A stretch of 64,000 nucleotides of DNA from an uncultured Hyphomicrobiales bacterium (GTDB lineage: Bacteria; Pseudomonadota; Alphaproteobacteria; Rhizobiales; Devosiaceae). The DNA lies in contig CAIKKY010000006.1 in assembly GCA_903828145.1 (NCBI GenBank), positions 1-64,000 on the forward strand, read 5' to 3'. Positions within the stretch are counted from its first letter, which is position 1; every line of letters begins with the position of its first letter. Below are positions 43,490 through 52,810 of the stretch, piece by piece. The notes under the pieces are model-generated. The model was not told the origin of the DNA. It ran no database searches and saw only the letters and a program-made list of their open reading frames with translations. A program made the translations under genes and the position numbers.

Positions 43490-44680
43490 TTGGCCTCTAA
43501 TCTTGCCCGCCACTTTCTGCTGCGCGAGGACGTCGTGTTCCTCAACCATGGCTCGTTCGGGGCCTGCCCGCGCCCGGTGTTCGAAACCTATCAGGCCATC
43601 CAGCTCGAACTCGAACGCCAGCCCGTGGCCTTTCTCGGGCGCGAACTCAATGATCGGCTGAAGGCCCCGCGCCTCGCGCTCGCGCCGTTTCTGGGCACCA
43701 CCAGCGAAAACATCGTGGGGCTCACCAACGCGACCGAAGGGCTCAATATTGTCGCCCAGTCGCTCGATCTGAAACCCGGCGACGAGATCCTCACCACCGA
43801 CCACGAATATTCGGCGCTCGAAAAGACCTGGACCTATGTAGCCCGCCGCACCGGCGCGCGCATTGTCACGGTGAAAGTCCCGCTGCCGCTCACCAGCGAA
43901 GCGGCCTTTACCGATACCGTGCTGGCCGGGATCACACCGCGCACCCGCGTCCTGTTTCTGAGCCACATCACCTCGCCGACGGCGCTGGTTTTCCCCATCG
44001 AGCGGGCCGTGAACGAGGCGCGGGCCCGTGGCATTTACACCGTGATCGACGGGGCCCACACGCCGGGTCATATTCCGCTTCGGCTTGATGACCTGGGGGC
44101 CGATTTCTACGCCGGCAATTGCCACAAATGGCTGATGACCCCCAAGGGCTCGGCCTTCCTCTATGTGCGGCCCGACAGGCAGGGGCTGATCAATCCGCTG
44201 GTCATTTCCCACGGCTGGACCGCCGACAGCAAAGCCCCCGGTGCCAAGGGTGCCTTCGGCAGCTCACCCTTTATCGACGAACTCGAAATTCGCGGCACGC
44301 GTGATCCGGCGGCTTGGCTGGCCGTGCCCTCTGCGCTGGATTTCCGCAAGGCTGAAGGCTGGGATCAGGTGGCGCGCGATTGCCGCGACCTCGCGCAGGA
44401 AACCGCGGCGCGCCTTGGCGCCATGACCGGGCTTCGGGCCTTTTCGAGCCCAGGCTTCTGCGCGCCGCAAATGGTCGCCATGCCGGTGCCGAAGGCCGAT
44501 CCGCTCGCCATCCACGATGCGCTGCTTGAGCGCTTCAACATCGAAATCCCGGTGTTCGACTGGCAGGACCACACCATCGTCCGGCTGTCGGTGCAGGGCT
44601 ATAATTCACGCCCCCAGATGGACATCCTGTTGAGCGCCCTCGCTGAGCTTTGCGGGCTGTCCCTGTCGGGGACAAAATGA
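43490..44680 (+). CDS. PLP-dependent aminotransferase class V (isopenicillin-N-epimerase-like)
   Basis: A 396-residue fold-type I PLP enzyme. The cofactor lysine lies in YAGNCHKWLMTPKGSAFLYV (near residue 214), and VIDGAHTPGHIPL holds the Asp that pairs with the pyridine nitrogen. NHGSFGACP at the N-terminus is common in the isopenicillin N epimerase-like branch. The reaction could be epimerisation, desulfuration or elimination on an amino acid. The TTG start is supported by tight packing behind the permease. Placement in the operon suggests it acts on the imported peptide or a product. Confidence 0.82.
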   Translation: MASNLARHFLLREDVVFLNHGSFGACPRPVFETYQAIQLELERQPVAFLGRELNDRLKAPRLALAPFLGTTSENIVGLTNATEGLNIVAQSLDLKPGDEILTTDHEYSALEKTWTYVARRTGARIVTVKVPLPLTSEAAFTDTVLAGITPRTRVLFLSHITSPTALVFPIERAVNEARARGIYTVIDGAHTPGHIPLRLDDLGADFYAGNCHKWLMTPKGSAFLYVRPDRQGLINPLVISHGWTADSKAPGAKGAFGSSPFIDELEIRGTRDPAAWLAVPSALDFRKAEGWDQVARDCRDLAQETAARLGAMTGLRAFSSPGFCAPQMVAMPVPKADPLAIHDALLERFNIEIPVFDWQDHTIVRLSVQGYNSRPQMDILLSALAELCGLSLSGTK

Positions 44681-44754
44681 CAGTGGCTGACAAGCACCCC
44701 AAAGTGTGGTGAGTGTCCGTCGCCGGGCCTGCCGCCCGAGGAGGATGCAGCACG

Positions 44755-45477
44755 GTGAGCCGCAACGGCGCCCTGAGCTTTCTTGAGCCGCTTGAACCCC
44801 GCACGCGCAACGTGGCGGTTCTCGATGCCTTGGCCGATATGATCGAGCGGGCGGGGCTGACCATCGGCGATCGCCTGCCGCCCGAAGTGTCGTTGGCCGC
44901 TACGCTTGGGGTGGGCCGATCCACCATCCGCGAAGCGCTGAACCGCTGGGAGGGCCTTGGCATTATCAAGCGCCGCCGGGGTGATGGCACCTATCTTGCC
45001 GCCAATGTGCAGACCTCGGGCGGGCTCGTGCCCACCATGGTTCGGCTTGAGGGCGAGGCGCTGCTGCGTCTCCTCGAGGTGCGCCGTGCGCTTGAAGCTG
45101 ATGTGGTGCGCCGCGCCACCCTCAATGCCAGCGCCGATCAGCGCGCCGAAATCGGCCGCCTGTGCGACAGGCTGCTGGAAACGGTGGCCAAGGGCCGTCC
45201 CTGGCGTAAGGCCGACCATGATTTCCACCAGGCCATTTACAACGCCTCGGGCAATCCGATGTTTGGCGAAATCCTGATGAAGCTCGATCACGCGCTGGAG
45301 CGTTCGGCGGAATCGCCCTTTGGCGTCGATGAGTTCGGGCTGGCGTCGTTTCCGCCGCACCGCGAACTGTCTGATGCAGTGGTCTCGGGCGATACCGAGC
45401 GCGCGGTCCGCGCCATCAACCACATTCTCGATATTGTCGTCGAAGAAGTGCGCGATATCATCACCATCGACGCCTGA
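44755..45477 (+). CDS. GntR-family transcriptional regulator (FCD domain)
   Basis: A 240-residue regulator. The winged helix has RLPPEVSLAATLGVGRSTIR and the wing GIIKRRRGDGTYL. The C-terminal FCD domain has LRLLEVRRALEADVVRRA, DHDFHQAIYNASGNPMF, and PHRELSDAVVSGD, with the Asp and three His that normally hold a metal. GTG 44755 is chosen because GAGGAGG lies about 10 bases upstream. It is likely to control the preceding peptide-transport operon or itself, with an organic acid as effector. Confidence 0.88.
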   Translation: MSRNGALSFLEPLEPRTRNVAVLDALADMIERAGLTIGDRLPPEVSLAATLGVGRSTIREALNRWEGLGIIKRRRGDGTYLAANVQTSGGLVPTMVRLEGEALLRLLEVRRALEADVVRRATLNASADQRAEIGRLCDRLLETVAKGRPWRKADHDFHQAIYNASGNPMFGEILMKLDHALERSAESPFGVDEFGLASFPPHRELSDAVVSGDTERAVRAINHILDIVVEEVRDIITIDA

Positions 45478-45503
45478 ACCGACGAAAGCGCTAAGGGGCC
45501 TTT

Positions 45504-46931
45504 ATGCACGAACGGATAGTCCCGGTCATCATGGCGGGCGGGCAGGGTACGCGCCTCTGGCCGCTGTCGCGCTCGGCGCGGCCCAAGCAGTTCCTGCCGC
45601 TCGTCGGTGAAACCTCGTTGTTCCAGGAGACCGTGGCGCGTGTGGCCGATGCTGACCGCTACCTGCCGCCGGTCATCATCACCAATGCCGACTATCGGTT
45701 TCTCGTCGCCGAGCAGGCGCTCGAAGCCGGGATCACCCCGGGGGCGATCCTGCTTGAACCGGTAGCGCGCAATACCGCGGCCGCCATTGCCGCTGCCGCC
45801 CATTATGTCCGCACCCATATCGCGCCCGATGCGCTGCTCCATGTGCTGGCATCCGACCACGCTGTGGATGTCGATGAGAACTATCGCTGGAGCCTCGAGG
45901 CCGCTGCCCGGGCCGCGCGCGCCGGGCACCTCGTGACTTTCGGCATCACCCCCACGGCGCCCGAGACGGGCTATGGCTATATCGAAGCCGGACCAGCCCT
46001 TGGCGAAGGCGTGGCCCGGGTCGCGCGCTTTGTCGAAAAGCCGGATCACGCTACCGCCGAATCCATGCTGGCGGCGGGCGGCTACTACTGGAATTCCGGC
46101 ACGTTCATGCTCGGCCTCAACGCCTTTTTGGCCGAACTGGACCTGTACGCCCCCGAGGTATCGCAGGCCGCTGCCGCGGCTGTGGCAGGCGCGCATACCG
46201 ACCTTGATTTCGTGCGCCTCGATGCGGCGGGCTTTGCCCTGTCGCCCACCATTTCGGTCGATTATGCCGTGTTCGAAAAATCCGCCAATGTCGCGCTGGT
46301 GCCCGTCACCTATCCCTGGTCAGACCTCGGTGCCTGGGATGCCGTGTGGAAAATCTCGCCCAAGGACAAGGCCGGTAACGCGAGCCGGGGGCCGGTGACG
46401 CTGGTCAATTCCACCAACACGCTGGTCGTGACAGAACGCGTGCATGTGGCGGTTGATGGGCTCGATGATATTGCCGTCATCGCCACCGATGATGCGGTCT
46501 ATGTCGGGCGCCTGTCCGAGGCGCAGCGTGTGGGTGCCATGGTGAAGACCCTGCGCGGGGCCGACAAGACCCGCGCGCTCACCGAGACGCACCGCACCGC
46601 CTATCGGCCCTGGGGCGGATATTCATCGGTCGTGTCCGGTGACCGTTTTCAGGTCAAGCGACTGTTCGTGAAGCCCGGCAAAAAGCTGAGCCTGCAACGG
46701 CACCATCACCGTGCCGAACATTGGGTTGTGGTGAAAGGCACCGCCGAAGTCACGCTCGATGGCACCATCACGGTGCTGAGTGAAAACGACTCGATCTACC
46801 TGCCGCTCGGCGCCGTGCATCGGCTCGCTAACCCCGGCAAGATCCTGCTCGAACTCATCGAAGTGCAGACCGGGGCCTATCTGGGCGAGGACGATATCGT
46901 CCGCATCGAGGATGAGTTCGGCCGCACCTGA
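45504..46931 (+). CDS. manC: mannose-1-phosphate guanylyltransferase / mannose-6-phosphate isomerase
   Basis: A 475-residue bifunctional enzyme making GDP-mannose. The nucleotidyltransferase domain has MAGGQGTRLWPLSRSARPKQ near residue 10, LEPVARNTAAAIA, and FVEKPD. The C-terminal type II isomerase is a cupin: RPWGGYSSVVSGDRFQVKRL, LSLQRHHHRAEHWVVVKG, and LGAVHRLANPG. GDP-mannose feeds polysaccharide or lipopolysaccharide synthesis. The next gene, convergent, encodes a nucleotide-sugar epimerase, which fits the same theme. Confidence 0.93.
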   Translation: MHERIVPVIMAGGQGTRLWPLSRSARPKQFLPLVGETSLFQETVARVADADRYLPPVIITNADYRFLVAEQALEAGITPGAILLEPVARNTAAAIAAAAHYVRTHIAPDALLHVLASDHAVDVDENYRWSLEAAARAARAGHLVTFGITPTAPETGYGYIEAGPALGEGVARVARFVEKPDHATAESMLAAGGYYWNSGTFMLGLNAFLAELDLYAPEVSQAAAAAVAGAHTDLDFVRLDAAGFALSPTISVDYAVFEKSANVALVPVTYPWSDLGAWDAVWKISPKDKAGNASRGPVTLVNSTNTLVVTERVHVAVDGLDDIAVIATDDAVYVGRLSEAQRVGAMVKTLRGADKTRALTETHRTAYRPWGGYSSVVSGDRFQVKRLFVKPGKKLSLQRHHHRAEHWVVVKGTAEVTLDGTITVLSENDSIYLPLGAVHRLANPGKILLELIEVQTGAYLGEDDIVRIEDEFGRT

Positions 46932-46941
46932 CGGGCCGACC

Positions 46942-47937
46942 TCAGGCTTCTGCGCGCCAGCTCCTGTACCAGCTCACGAACGCGGCAACGCCGTTTTCCA
47001 CGCCGACCTGCGGCACATGGCCGGTCAGCGCTTCGAGCAGGGCCGGGTTGGCGGCGGTCGATACCACATCGCCCGCCTGCATGGGCAGGAACTGCTTGTG
47101 GGCGCTTTGCCCCATGGCCGTTTCAATGGCCTCGACAAAGCGCATCAGCGGCACGGGCCGTCCGCCCGCGACATTGACCACGCGCCACGGCGCGACCGGA
47201 GACAGCGTGTCCTCGGGCACGGCCGGACCTGTGCCGGGAATGGCGGCCATCAGCGCCATCACCGAGGCCACCGTGTCGGACACGAAGGTAAAGTCGCGCG
47301 CCATCTCACCGCCGCCGTAAATCTCAATCGGCGCCTTGGCCGTGATCCGTTCAACAAATTTGAACAGTGCCATGTCGGGCCGCCCCCACGGACCATAGAC
47401 CGTGAAGAACCTGAGGCAGGTCACCGGCAACCGGAACAGATGGGCATAGGAATGCGTGATCGCTTCGGTCGCCTTCTTGGTTGCGGCATAAAGCGACACC
47501 GGCTGGTCGGTAGCCTGACGCTCGGCCATCACGCCGCCGGCCATGCCATAGACCGAACTCGATGAGGCAGCGAGAATATGCTTCGGGGGCTTCGCCCGCG
47601 CCGCTTCCAGCAGCGCGATGGTGCCCGACACATTGGCGTCGGCATAAGACAGAGGCGCTTCAAGGCTGTAGCGCACCCCGGCCTGGGCCGCGAGGTGGAC
47701 GATGATCTCGGGCCCATCGCCCGCGAAGGCTTCGGCCAGCGCCGCCGGATCATTGAGGTCGCCCCGGATCTGATGGAAATTCGGGTGGCGCAATTCCTTG
47801 AGCCGGGCCTCCTTGAGGCGCACATCATAATAGGGCGTCATGGCGTCGAGCCCGATCACCTGATGCCCGGCACCGGTCAGGGCCCGGCTCAGATGAAAGC
47901 CGATAAAGCCCGCGCTGCCCGTGACCAATATCCGCAT
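46942..47937 (-). CDS. UDP-glucuronate 4-epimerase-like NAD-dependent epimerase
   Basis: A 331-residue extended SDR. The NAD-binding motif GSAGFIGFHLSRAL starts at residue 7. HLAAQAGVRYSLEAPLSY and the catalytic SSSSVYG with YAATKKATE (Tyr and Lys) are intact. The sequence around PYYDVRLKEARL is typical of UDP-glucuronate 4-epimerases (LpsL/CapI), which make UDP-galacturonate for surface polysaccharides. It is convergent with manC with a 10-base gap. Confidence 0.87.
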   Translation of the reverse strand: MRILVTGSAGFIGFHLSRALTGAGHQVIGLDAMTPYYDVRLKEARLKELRHPNFHQIRGDLNDPAALAEAFAGDGPEIIVHLAAQAGVRYSLEAPLSYADANVSGTIALLEAARAKPPKHILAASSSSVYGMAGGVMAERQATDQPVSLYAATKKATEAITHSYAHLFRLPVTCLRFFTVYGPWGRPDMALFKFVERITAKAPIEIYGGGEMARDFTFVSDTVASVMALMAAIPGTGPAVPEDTLSPVAPWRVVNVAGGRPVPLMRFVEAIETAMGQSAHKQFLPMQAGDVVSTAANPALLEALTGHVPQVGVENGVAAFVSWYRSWRAEA

Positions 47938-48061
47938 CTCGATCTCGTTCCTGAGCGTGATTGTTTCTGATTTCGCACCAATCTGTCGCCCAGCGGGCCA
48001 TTGGTGCAGTCAAGTCGTCGGTCTATATGGCTCATAATGCTTAAAAGTGAGCGATACCGCC

Positions 48062-48982
48062 ATGATGATTACCGTTGAATCGCAAGCCGCCATTCGGTCG
48101 GCACCGCTGCTGCCCACGACGACGGGACTGGGCCCGGTGCGCATTGCCGTATCGGATCGCGAGCGCGCCCTGTTCATCTGGCGCGATGTCGTGGGTCTGG
48201 ACCTCATCGCCGAGGATGAGCACACCCTGCGCCTTGGCGCGGGTGGGCGCACCTTGATCGTGTTGCAGCTCGGGGCCACCGCGCCCGTCGCTGAGCACAG
48301 TCTGGGGCTTTATCACGTGGCCATTCACGTGCCGACCCGCGCCGCACTGGCCCAGATGGTGGTGCGGGCCCTGCAGCGCCGTGTCCGCGTGTCGCCGACC
48401 GACCACCTTGTCTCCGAGGCAATCTATCTGTGGGATTTCGATGGCAATGGTATCGAAATTACCTTCGAAACCCCGTGGCGCGGCCGCATTGGCGACGTTG
48501 AAGAAGGCTTTTACGTCATCACGGCCGATGGCACGCCGCATTCCGGCCGCGAGGCCATTGATGTCGATGATCTTCTGCGCGAGTTGGGTGAAAATCCGGT
48601 GCTCGAAGCCCGCGTGCCGCCCACCACACGCATCGGGCATATTCACCTGCATGTCAGCGACCTCGATCGCTCAATGACCTTTTACCGCGATGGCATCGGC
48701 TTCGGCGGGCTCTTCATCATGCGGCGGTTCGGCATGGGCGATCTGGGGCTCGATTACCCGCCCCACACCATTGCCTTCAATATCTGGGCGGGGCCGAATT
48801 CGCGCCAGCCGGGGCCGGAGCATGCTGGGCTCCAGAGCTATGATATCGTGCTGCCCGATGCTGAAGCACTCGCCGGGGCTGCTGATCGGCTCAAGGCGAT
48901 GAACGTCACCCGCACCGATATCGCCACCGGCTTCGCCGTGGCCGATCCTGCCGGAAACCGCGTGCAGCTCGTTCTGGGCTAG
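48062..48982 (+). CDS. glyoxalase-fold ring-cleavage dioxygenase-like protein
   Basis: A 306-residue protein with two vicinal-oxygen-chelate modules. Module 1 begins VRIAVSDRERALFIWRDVVG, and module 2 begins IGHIHLHVSDLDRSMTFYRD. HVAIHVPTRAAL and the final FAVADPAGNRVQLVL complete the layout of CatE-like catechol 2,3-dioxygenases. Metal-binding His and Glu candidates are present (HLHV, NGIEITF). Its true substrate is unknown. ATG 48062 is preferred; GTG 48047 is an alternative. Confidence 0.8.
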   Translation: MMITVESQAAIRSAPLLPTTTGLGPVRIAVSDRERALFIWRDVVGLDLIAEDEHTLRLGAGGRTLIVLQLGATAPVAEHSLGLYHVAIHVPTRAALAQMVVRALQRRVRVSPTDHLVSEAIYLWDFDGNGIEITFETPWRGRIGDVEEGFYVITADGTPHSGREAIDVDDLLRELGENPVLEARVPPTTRIGHIHLHVSDLDRSMTFYRDGIGFGGLFIMRRFGMGDLGLDYPPHTIAFNIWAGPNSRQPGPEHAGLQSYDIVLPDAEALAGAADRLKAMNVTRTDIATGFAVADPAGNRVQLVLG

Positions 48983-49051
48983 CCAAAGCGGCCAATTGCC
49001 CCGCCGCGCCAGACGGGCTACGGCTCTGTCTCTGGTCCTGAGGGGAACACC

Positions 49052-49675
49052 ATGGCGCAGCATAAACTTCTGGTCATCGGGGCAACCGGCCCCAGCGGCC
49101 GCGAAATCGTGAAACAGGCCGTGGCGGCCGGACACACGGTCACCGCCTTTGCGCGCAATCCTGCCCGGGCCGGGTTCGGTCCCGAGGTCAAGCTGGTGAC
49201 GGGCGACGTTCGCGATCCCGTCGCTGTCGCGGCCGCCATCAAGGGCCATGATGTGGTGCTCTCGGCGCTCGGGAACAATCGCCAGCGTAAAAATCCGCCC
49301 TGTGCCGAGGGCATGCGCACGATTGTTGCGGGCATGCAGGCGGCCGGAGTCCGGCGGCTCATTGCGATTTCGGCCTATGGCACGGGCGACAGCCGCCACG
49401 GCTTTTATGGCTGGATGATCAATATGGTTCTCGGCGAAGTCGAGCGCGACAAGGAAGCCATGGAGCAGGTGATGGAGCAAAGCGGCCTCGACTGGACCGC
49501 CGTCCGCTCGCCCGCGCTCACCGCCGGTCCCTTGGGCGCACCGCTCAAGGCCGCCCCCGATGTGGTGCTGAAGGGCATGCCCAGCATCAGCATGGCCGAT
49601 CAGGCCCGCTTCATCCTCGACGAGATCGACGCGCGCCGCTTCGTCGGCGCAAAGCCGATCCTCTACAGGGCCTGA
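49052..49675 (+). CDS. NAD(P)-binding atypical SDR (NmrA-like)
   Basis: A 207-residue Rossmann protein with the motif VIGATGPSGREIVKQAVAAG near residue 8 and LISAYG-like ISAYGTGDS near 110. It has no YxxxK catalytic pair, as expected for NmrA/BVR-B-like atypical SDRs that act as NAD(P)H-dependent reductases of flavin or quinone type or as redox sensors. Its stop overlaps the convergent threonine aldolase end by 13 bases. Confidence 0.82.
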   Translation: MAQHKLLVIGATGPSGREIVKQAVAAGHTVTAFARNPARAGFGPEVKLVTGDVRDPVAVAAAIKGHDVVLSALGNNRQRKNPPCAEGMRTIVAGMQAAGVRRLIAISAYGTGDSRHGFYGWMINMVLGEVERDKEAMEQVMEQSGLDWTAVRSPALTAGPLGAPLKAAPDVVLKGMPSISMADQARFILDEIDARRFVGAKPILYRA

Positions 49676-50700
49676 TTAAGCCCGTCGATAAACGCGGCAA
49701 CGTCTGCGGGCGTTGTCGCCCAACTGGTGACCAGCCGCACGCTGGTCTGATCCGGCCCGAGCGCCAGCTTGGGCGCGGGCCAATCATAAAAATTCGCTCC
49801 AGCGGCCCGCAGCCGCGCCGCGTCGGGGGTACGGAGCAGCGCGAACACTTCATTGCCCGTGCTCGACCAGGCGAGCCGCGCGGGCCCCAGCCCGGTGCGG
49901 AGGAGATCGGCCATGGCATTGGCGTGGCGCGCGGTGCGCAGCCAGTTTCCGTGCTCGAGATAGGCGAGAAACTGCTGGGCGACAAAGCGCGATTTCGAAA
50001 ACACATGACCCGCGCGCAGGCGGCGCATCGGCATGTCTTTGAGGAGGCCCGGCGTGAAGGCGATAATCGCCTCCGCCGCCCAGCACCCGTTTTTCGTGCC
50101 TCCGAAGGACATGAAATCGACACCCGCCTTCCAGGTGAGATCGGCGGGCGAGGCCCCTGTGGCCGCCACGGCATTGGCAAAACGCGCGCCATCAAGATGC
50201 ACGCCAAGCCCGCGCGCCTTCGCCACGGCAGCCAGCGCAGCCGTTTCGGCCGGGCTATAGGTGGTGCCCAATTCGGTAAGGTTGGTCAGGCTGAGCGCAA
50301 CCGGTTGGCCAAAGCGGCCGCTGTCGGGGTAGCGGGTGAGGGTTGCCGCAAGCGTATCGGGCGAAATCTTGCCGCCGGCTTCCGGCAGGGTGATGATCTT
50401 CATCCCGCCCGATTGAAACTCGGTGGCCCCCACCTCATCCATATGAATATGCGCCTCGGCCGAGGCAAAAATCAGCCCGCCGGGGCGGCTGAGGCCCGAG
50501 AGCGCCAGCGCATTGGTGGCCGTTCCGGTGGCCGTGAACAGCACCTCGACCTCGCGCTCGAACAGCACCGAAAACGCGGCGACCGCCCTGGCGGTGATCG
50601 GGTCATTGCCATAAGCGGGCATGATGCCCGTATCGAGCGCGGCCAGCGCGGTAGTGATTTCGGGGGTGGCCCCGGCCCAATTGTCGCTGGCAAACTGCAT
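49663..50700 (-). CDS. ltaE: low-specificity L-threonine aldolase
   Basis: A 345-residue PLP enzyme. The N-terminus FASDNWAGATPEI, the segment EAHIHMDEVGATEF, VHLDGARFANAVAATG, and the cofactor-lysine motif MSFGGTKNGCWAAE are typical. It splits threonine or related beta-hydroxy amino acids into glycine and an aldehyde. ATG 50700 is chosen because the conserved N-terminus begins there. Confidence 0.88.
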   Translation of the reverse strand: MQFASDNWAGATPEITTALAALDTGIMPAYGNDPITARAVAAFSVLFEREVEVLFTATGTATNALALSGLSRPGGLIFASAEAHIHMDEVGATEFQSGGMKIITLPEAGGKISPDTLAATLTRYPDSGRFGQPVALSLTNLTELGTTYSPAETAALAAVAKARGLGVHLDGARFANAVAATGASPADLTWKAGVDFMSFGGTKNGCWAAEAIIAFTPGLLKDMPMRRLRAGHVFSKSRFVAQQFLAYLEHGNWLRTARHANAMADLLRTGLGPARLAWSSTGNEVFALLRTPDAARLRAAGANFYDWPAPKLALGPDQTSVRLVTSWATTPADVAAFIDGLNQAL

Positions 50701-50816
50701 GACGCCCCCCGTGTTCGGCCTTTCGTCTAGCACCGTCAATTCAGTGCAGGGAAGGGCTGGCATCCGGATTTGGACAGGCTATGGTGCGGCAAATCCTGAC
50801 CCGGGGGGACTATCCG

Positions 50817-51815
50817 ATGCGTGCCATTTCCTGCACGGCGCCACACGAGTTGAAACTGATTGAGGTGCCCGCACCGGCCCTGCAACCCGGGGCGGTCCGC
50901 GTTGGCATCCGCCATGTCGGCATTTGCGGCACCGACTACCATATTTTCGAGGGGAACTTCCCCTATTTCGAATTCCCCCGCATCATCGGGCACGAGCTGT
51001 CGGGCGTTGTGCTTGATCCCAATGGCTCGCCCTTGGCCAAGGGCGACCCGGTGGTCATCAACCCCTATCTCAATTGCGGCACCTGCCCGGCCTGCCGTGA
51101 AGGCAAGACCAATTGCTGCGAAACCCTGAAGGTCATCGGCGTCCATGCCGATGGCGGCATGGCCGATGAAGTGGTGATGCCCGCCAAAAACCTGTTCAAG
51201 GCTGAGGGCATCAGTCTCCGCGATGCGGCCATGGTCGAATTTCTGGGCATCGGCGCCCATGCCGTGCGCCGCACCGAGCTGAAGCCCGGCGCGCGCGTGC
51301 TGGTGGTCGGCTCCGGCCCGATCGGGCTTGGCGTGGCGTTTTTTGCCAGGATCGCCGGGGGCGATGTGACAGTGATCGATGCTGCGCCCGACAAGGTGAC
51401 GGCGACGAGAGCCCTGGGCTTTGAAACCTACACCCCCGCCGAAACCGAAGCGGCGGCGTTCACCGCCCGCAAGGCGTCTGGCTTCGATGCCGTGTTTGAT
51501 TGCACGGGCGTTATTGCGGTGATGAACCAGTCGCTGTTCCATGTCCGCAATGGTGGCAGCTACACGCTGGTCGGCGTAATCAAGGGCGATCTGGTGTGGC
51601 CCGATGCCGAAGTGCATCGGCGCGAACTCACCATCCGCGCCTCGCGCAATGGCACCGATGAGGACTTTCTCACCGTGATGGCCGCCATGCGGGCCGGCAA
51701 GATTCCCACGGATCGGTTGGCTACCCACGCCACCACGCTCGAGAGGGTGAGTGTTGACCTGCCCCATTGGGCCAAGGCCCGCGATGGGCTGATCAAGGCG
51801 ATCGTTACGCTTTAA
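50817..51815 (+). CDS. zinc-binding dehydrogenase (sugar/polyol type)
   Basis: A 332-residue medium-chain dehydrogenase. The catalytic zinc site is GICGTDYHIF and IGHE; the structural zinc site is NCGTCPACREGKTNCC; and the cofactor motif is VVGSGPIGLGVAFFA. The pattern fits sorbitol/threonine/galactonate-type dehydrogenases acting on a sugar or sugar acid. It is convergent with the KdgK-like kinase (11-base overlap), and a UxuB-like enzyme follows, which suggests uronate or aldonate catabolism. The start at ATG 50817 follows a G-rich site. Confidence 0.83.
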   Translation: MRAISCTAPHELKLIEVPAPALQPGAVRVGIRHVGICGTDYHIFEGNFPYFEFPRIIGHELSGVVLDPNGSPLAKGDPVVINPYLNCGTCPACREGKTNCCETLKVIGVHADGGMADEVVMPAKNLFKAEGISLRDAAMVEFLGIGAHAVRRTELKPGARVLVVGSGPIGLGVAFFARIAGGDVTVIDAAPDKVTATRALGFETYTPAETEAAAFTARKASGFDAVFDCTGVIAVMNQSLFHVRNGGSYTLVGVIKGDLVWPDAEVHRRELTIRASRNGTDEDFLTVMAAMRAGKIPTDRLATHATTLERVSVDLPHWAKARDGLIKAIVTL

Positions 51816-52719
51816 CCAGCGTCATATCGACGAGCGCGCCCTTGTGGCCGATGACAATCCGGGCGACCCCATGGGCCGCCCGCGCCGCCTCAACCGGGTC
51901 GGCGCCTGCCGCACGGGCCGCCAGATAGGCGCCGTTGAACGAATCCCCGGCCCCCGTCGCATCCACTACGGTGGCACCCGGGCTCGGCGCAACACGGGCC
52001 CTGAGGCCCGCGCGCGTCGCGACCAGCGCCGCCTCGGCCCCGTTTTTCACCACAACTTCGCGCGCCCCATTGCTGAGATAGCGTTCGGCGGTCGCTTCGG
52101 GCGATGTGTCGCCAAACACCGGCGCCTCATCGGGGAAGGTCGGCAGCACGATATCGGCAATGCTGGCCGCCGCCATGAGCCCGCTCGCCATGATGGCCGG
52201 GCTGGTCCACAGCGCCGGCCGTTCATTGGGGTCAAACGCGACATCGGCCCCGGCCTCGCGCGCCCTGACAACGGCCCGCATCAGCCGACCGCGCGCCCGC
52301 GGGGCGAGGATGGCTATCGAAATTCCCGAGAAATAGACAAGATCGGCGCCAAGGAGCCCCGCCGCCAGCGCGTCCTTGTCGTCGGCCATGGCGCGCGCCG
52401 CAGATTGGCCGCGCCAATAGGTGAACTGCCGGTCGCCGCCTGCCTGATGGATCATGTAGAGGCCCGGCCGTCGCCCGGGAATGGTCTGGATATGCCCGGT
52501 GCCGATGTCGGCCCGATCGAGAAAGGCCCGCATCTCGGCCGAATAGAGATCGTCGCCGAGCGCGGTGATGTATTCGACCTGCCAGCCCTGGGGCAGACGG
52601 GCCCGCGCGTACCAGGCCGTGTTCAGCGTGTCCCCGGCAAAGCCCATGCGGTAGAGCGCACCCTCGCCCCCCGACATTTCGATCATGCATTCCCCGACAC
52701 TGGCAAACCGCTTGCTCAC
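51805..52719 (-). CDS. kdgK: 2-dehydro-3-deoxygluconokinase-like sugar kinase
   Basis: A 304-residue PfkB-family kinase. It starts VGECMIEMSGG, has FAGDTLNTAWYARARLP, FDPNERPALW in the middle, and the catalytic GATVVDATGAGDSFNGAYLA with the GAGD anion hole. The DTLNTAWY form is characteristic of KDG kinases, which phosphorylate 2-keto-3-deoxygluconate in hexuronate breakdown. It is divergent from the mannonate-type oxidoreductase at 52811. Confidence 0.85.
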   Translation of the reverse strand: MSKRFASVGECMIEMSGGEGALYRMGFAGDTLNTAWYARARLPQGWQVEYITALGDDLYSAEMRAFLDRADIGTGHIQTIPGRRPGLYMIHQAGGDRQFTYWRGQSAARAMADDKDALAAGLLGADLVYFSGISIAILAPRARGRLMRAVVRAREAGADVAFDPNERPALWTSPAIMASGLMAAASIADIVLPTFPDEAPVFGDTSPEATAERYLSNGAREVVVKNGAEAALVATRAGLRARVAPSPGATVVDATGAGDSFNGAYLAARAAGADPVEAARAAHGVARIVIGHKGALVDMTLVKA

Positions 52720-52810
52720 GGTGCAACTCCCTCATTCTTCTGCTTTATGCCGGGGCTAAAGCCGCGCTGCAACTCTGGCTGCGCGTTGTCCGCAATGCTA
52801 TGAATTTTTG

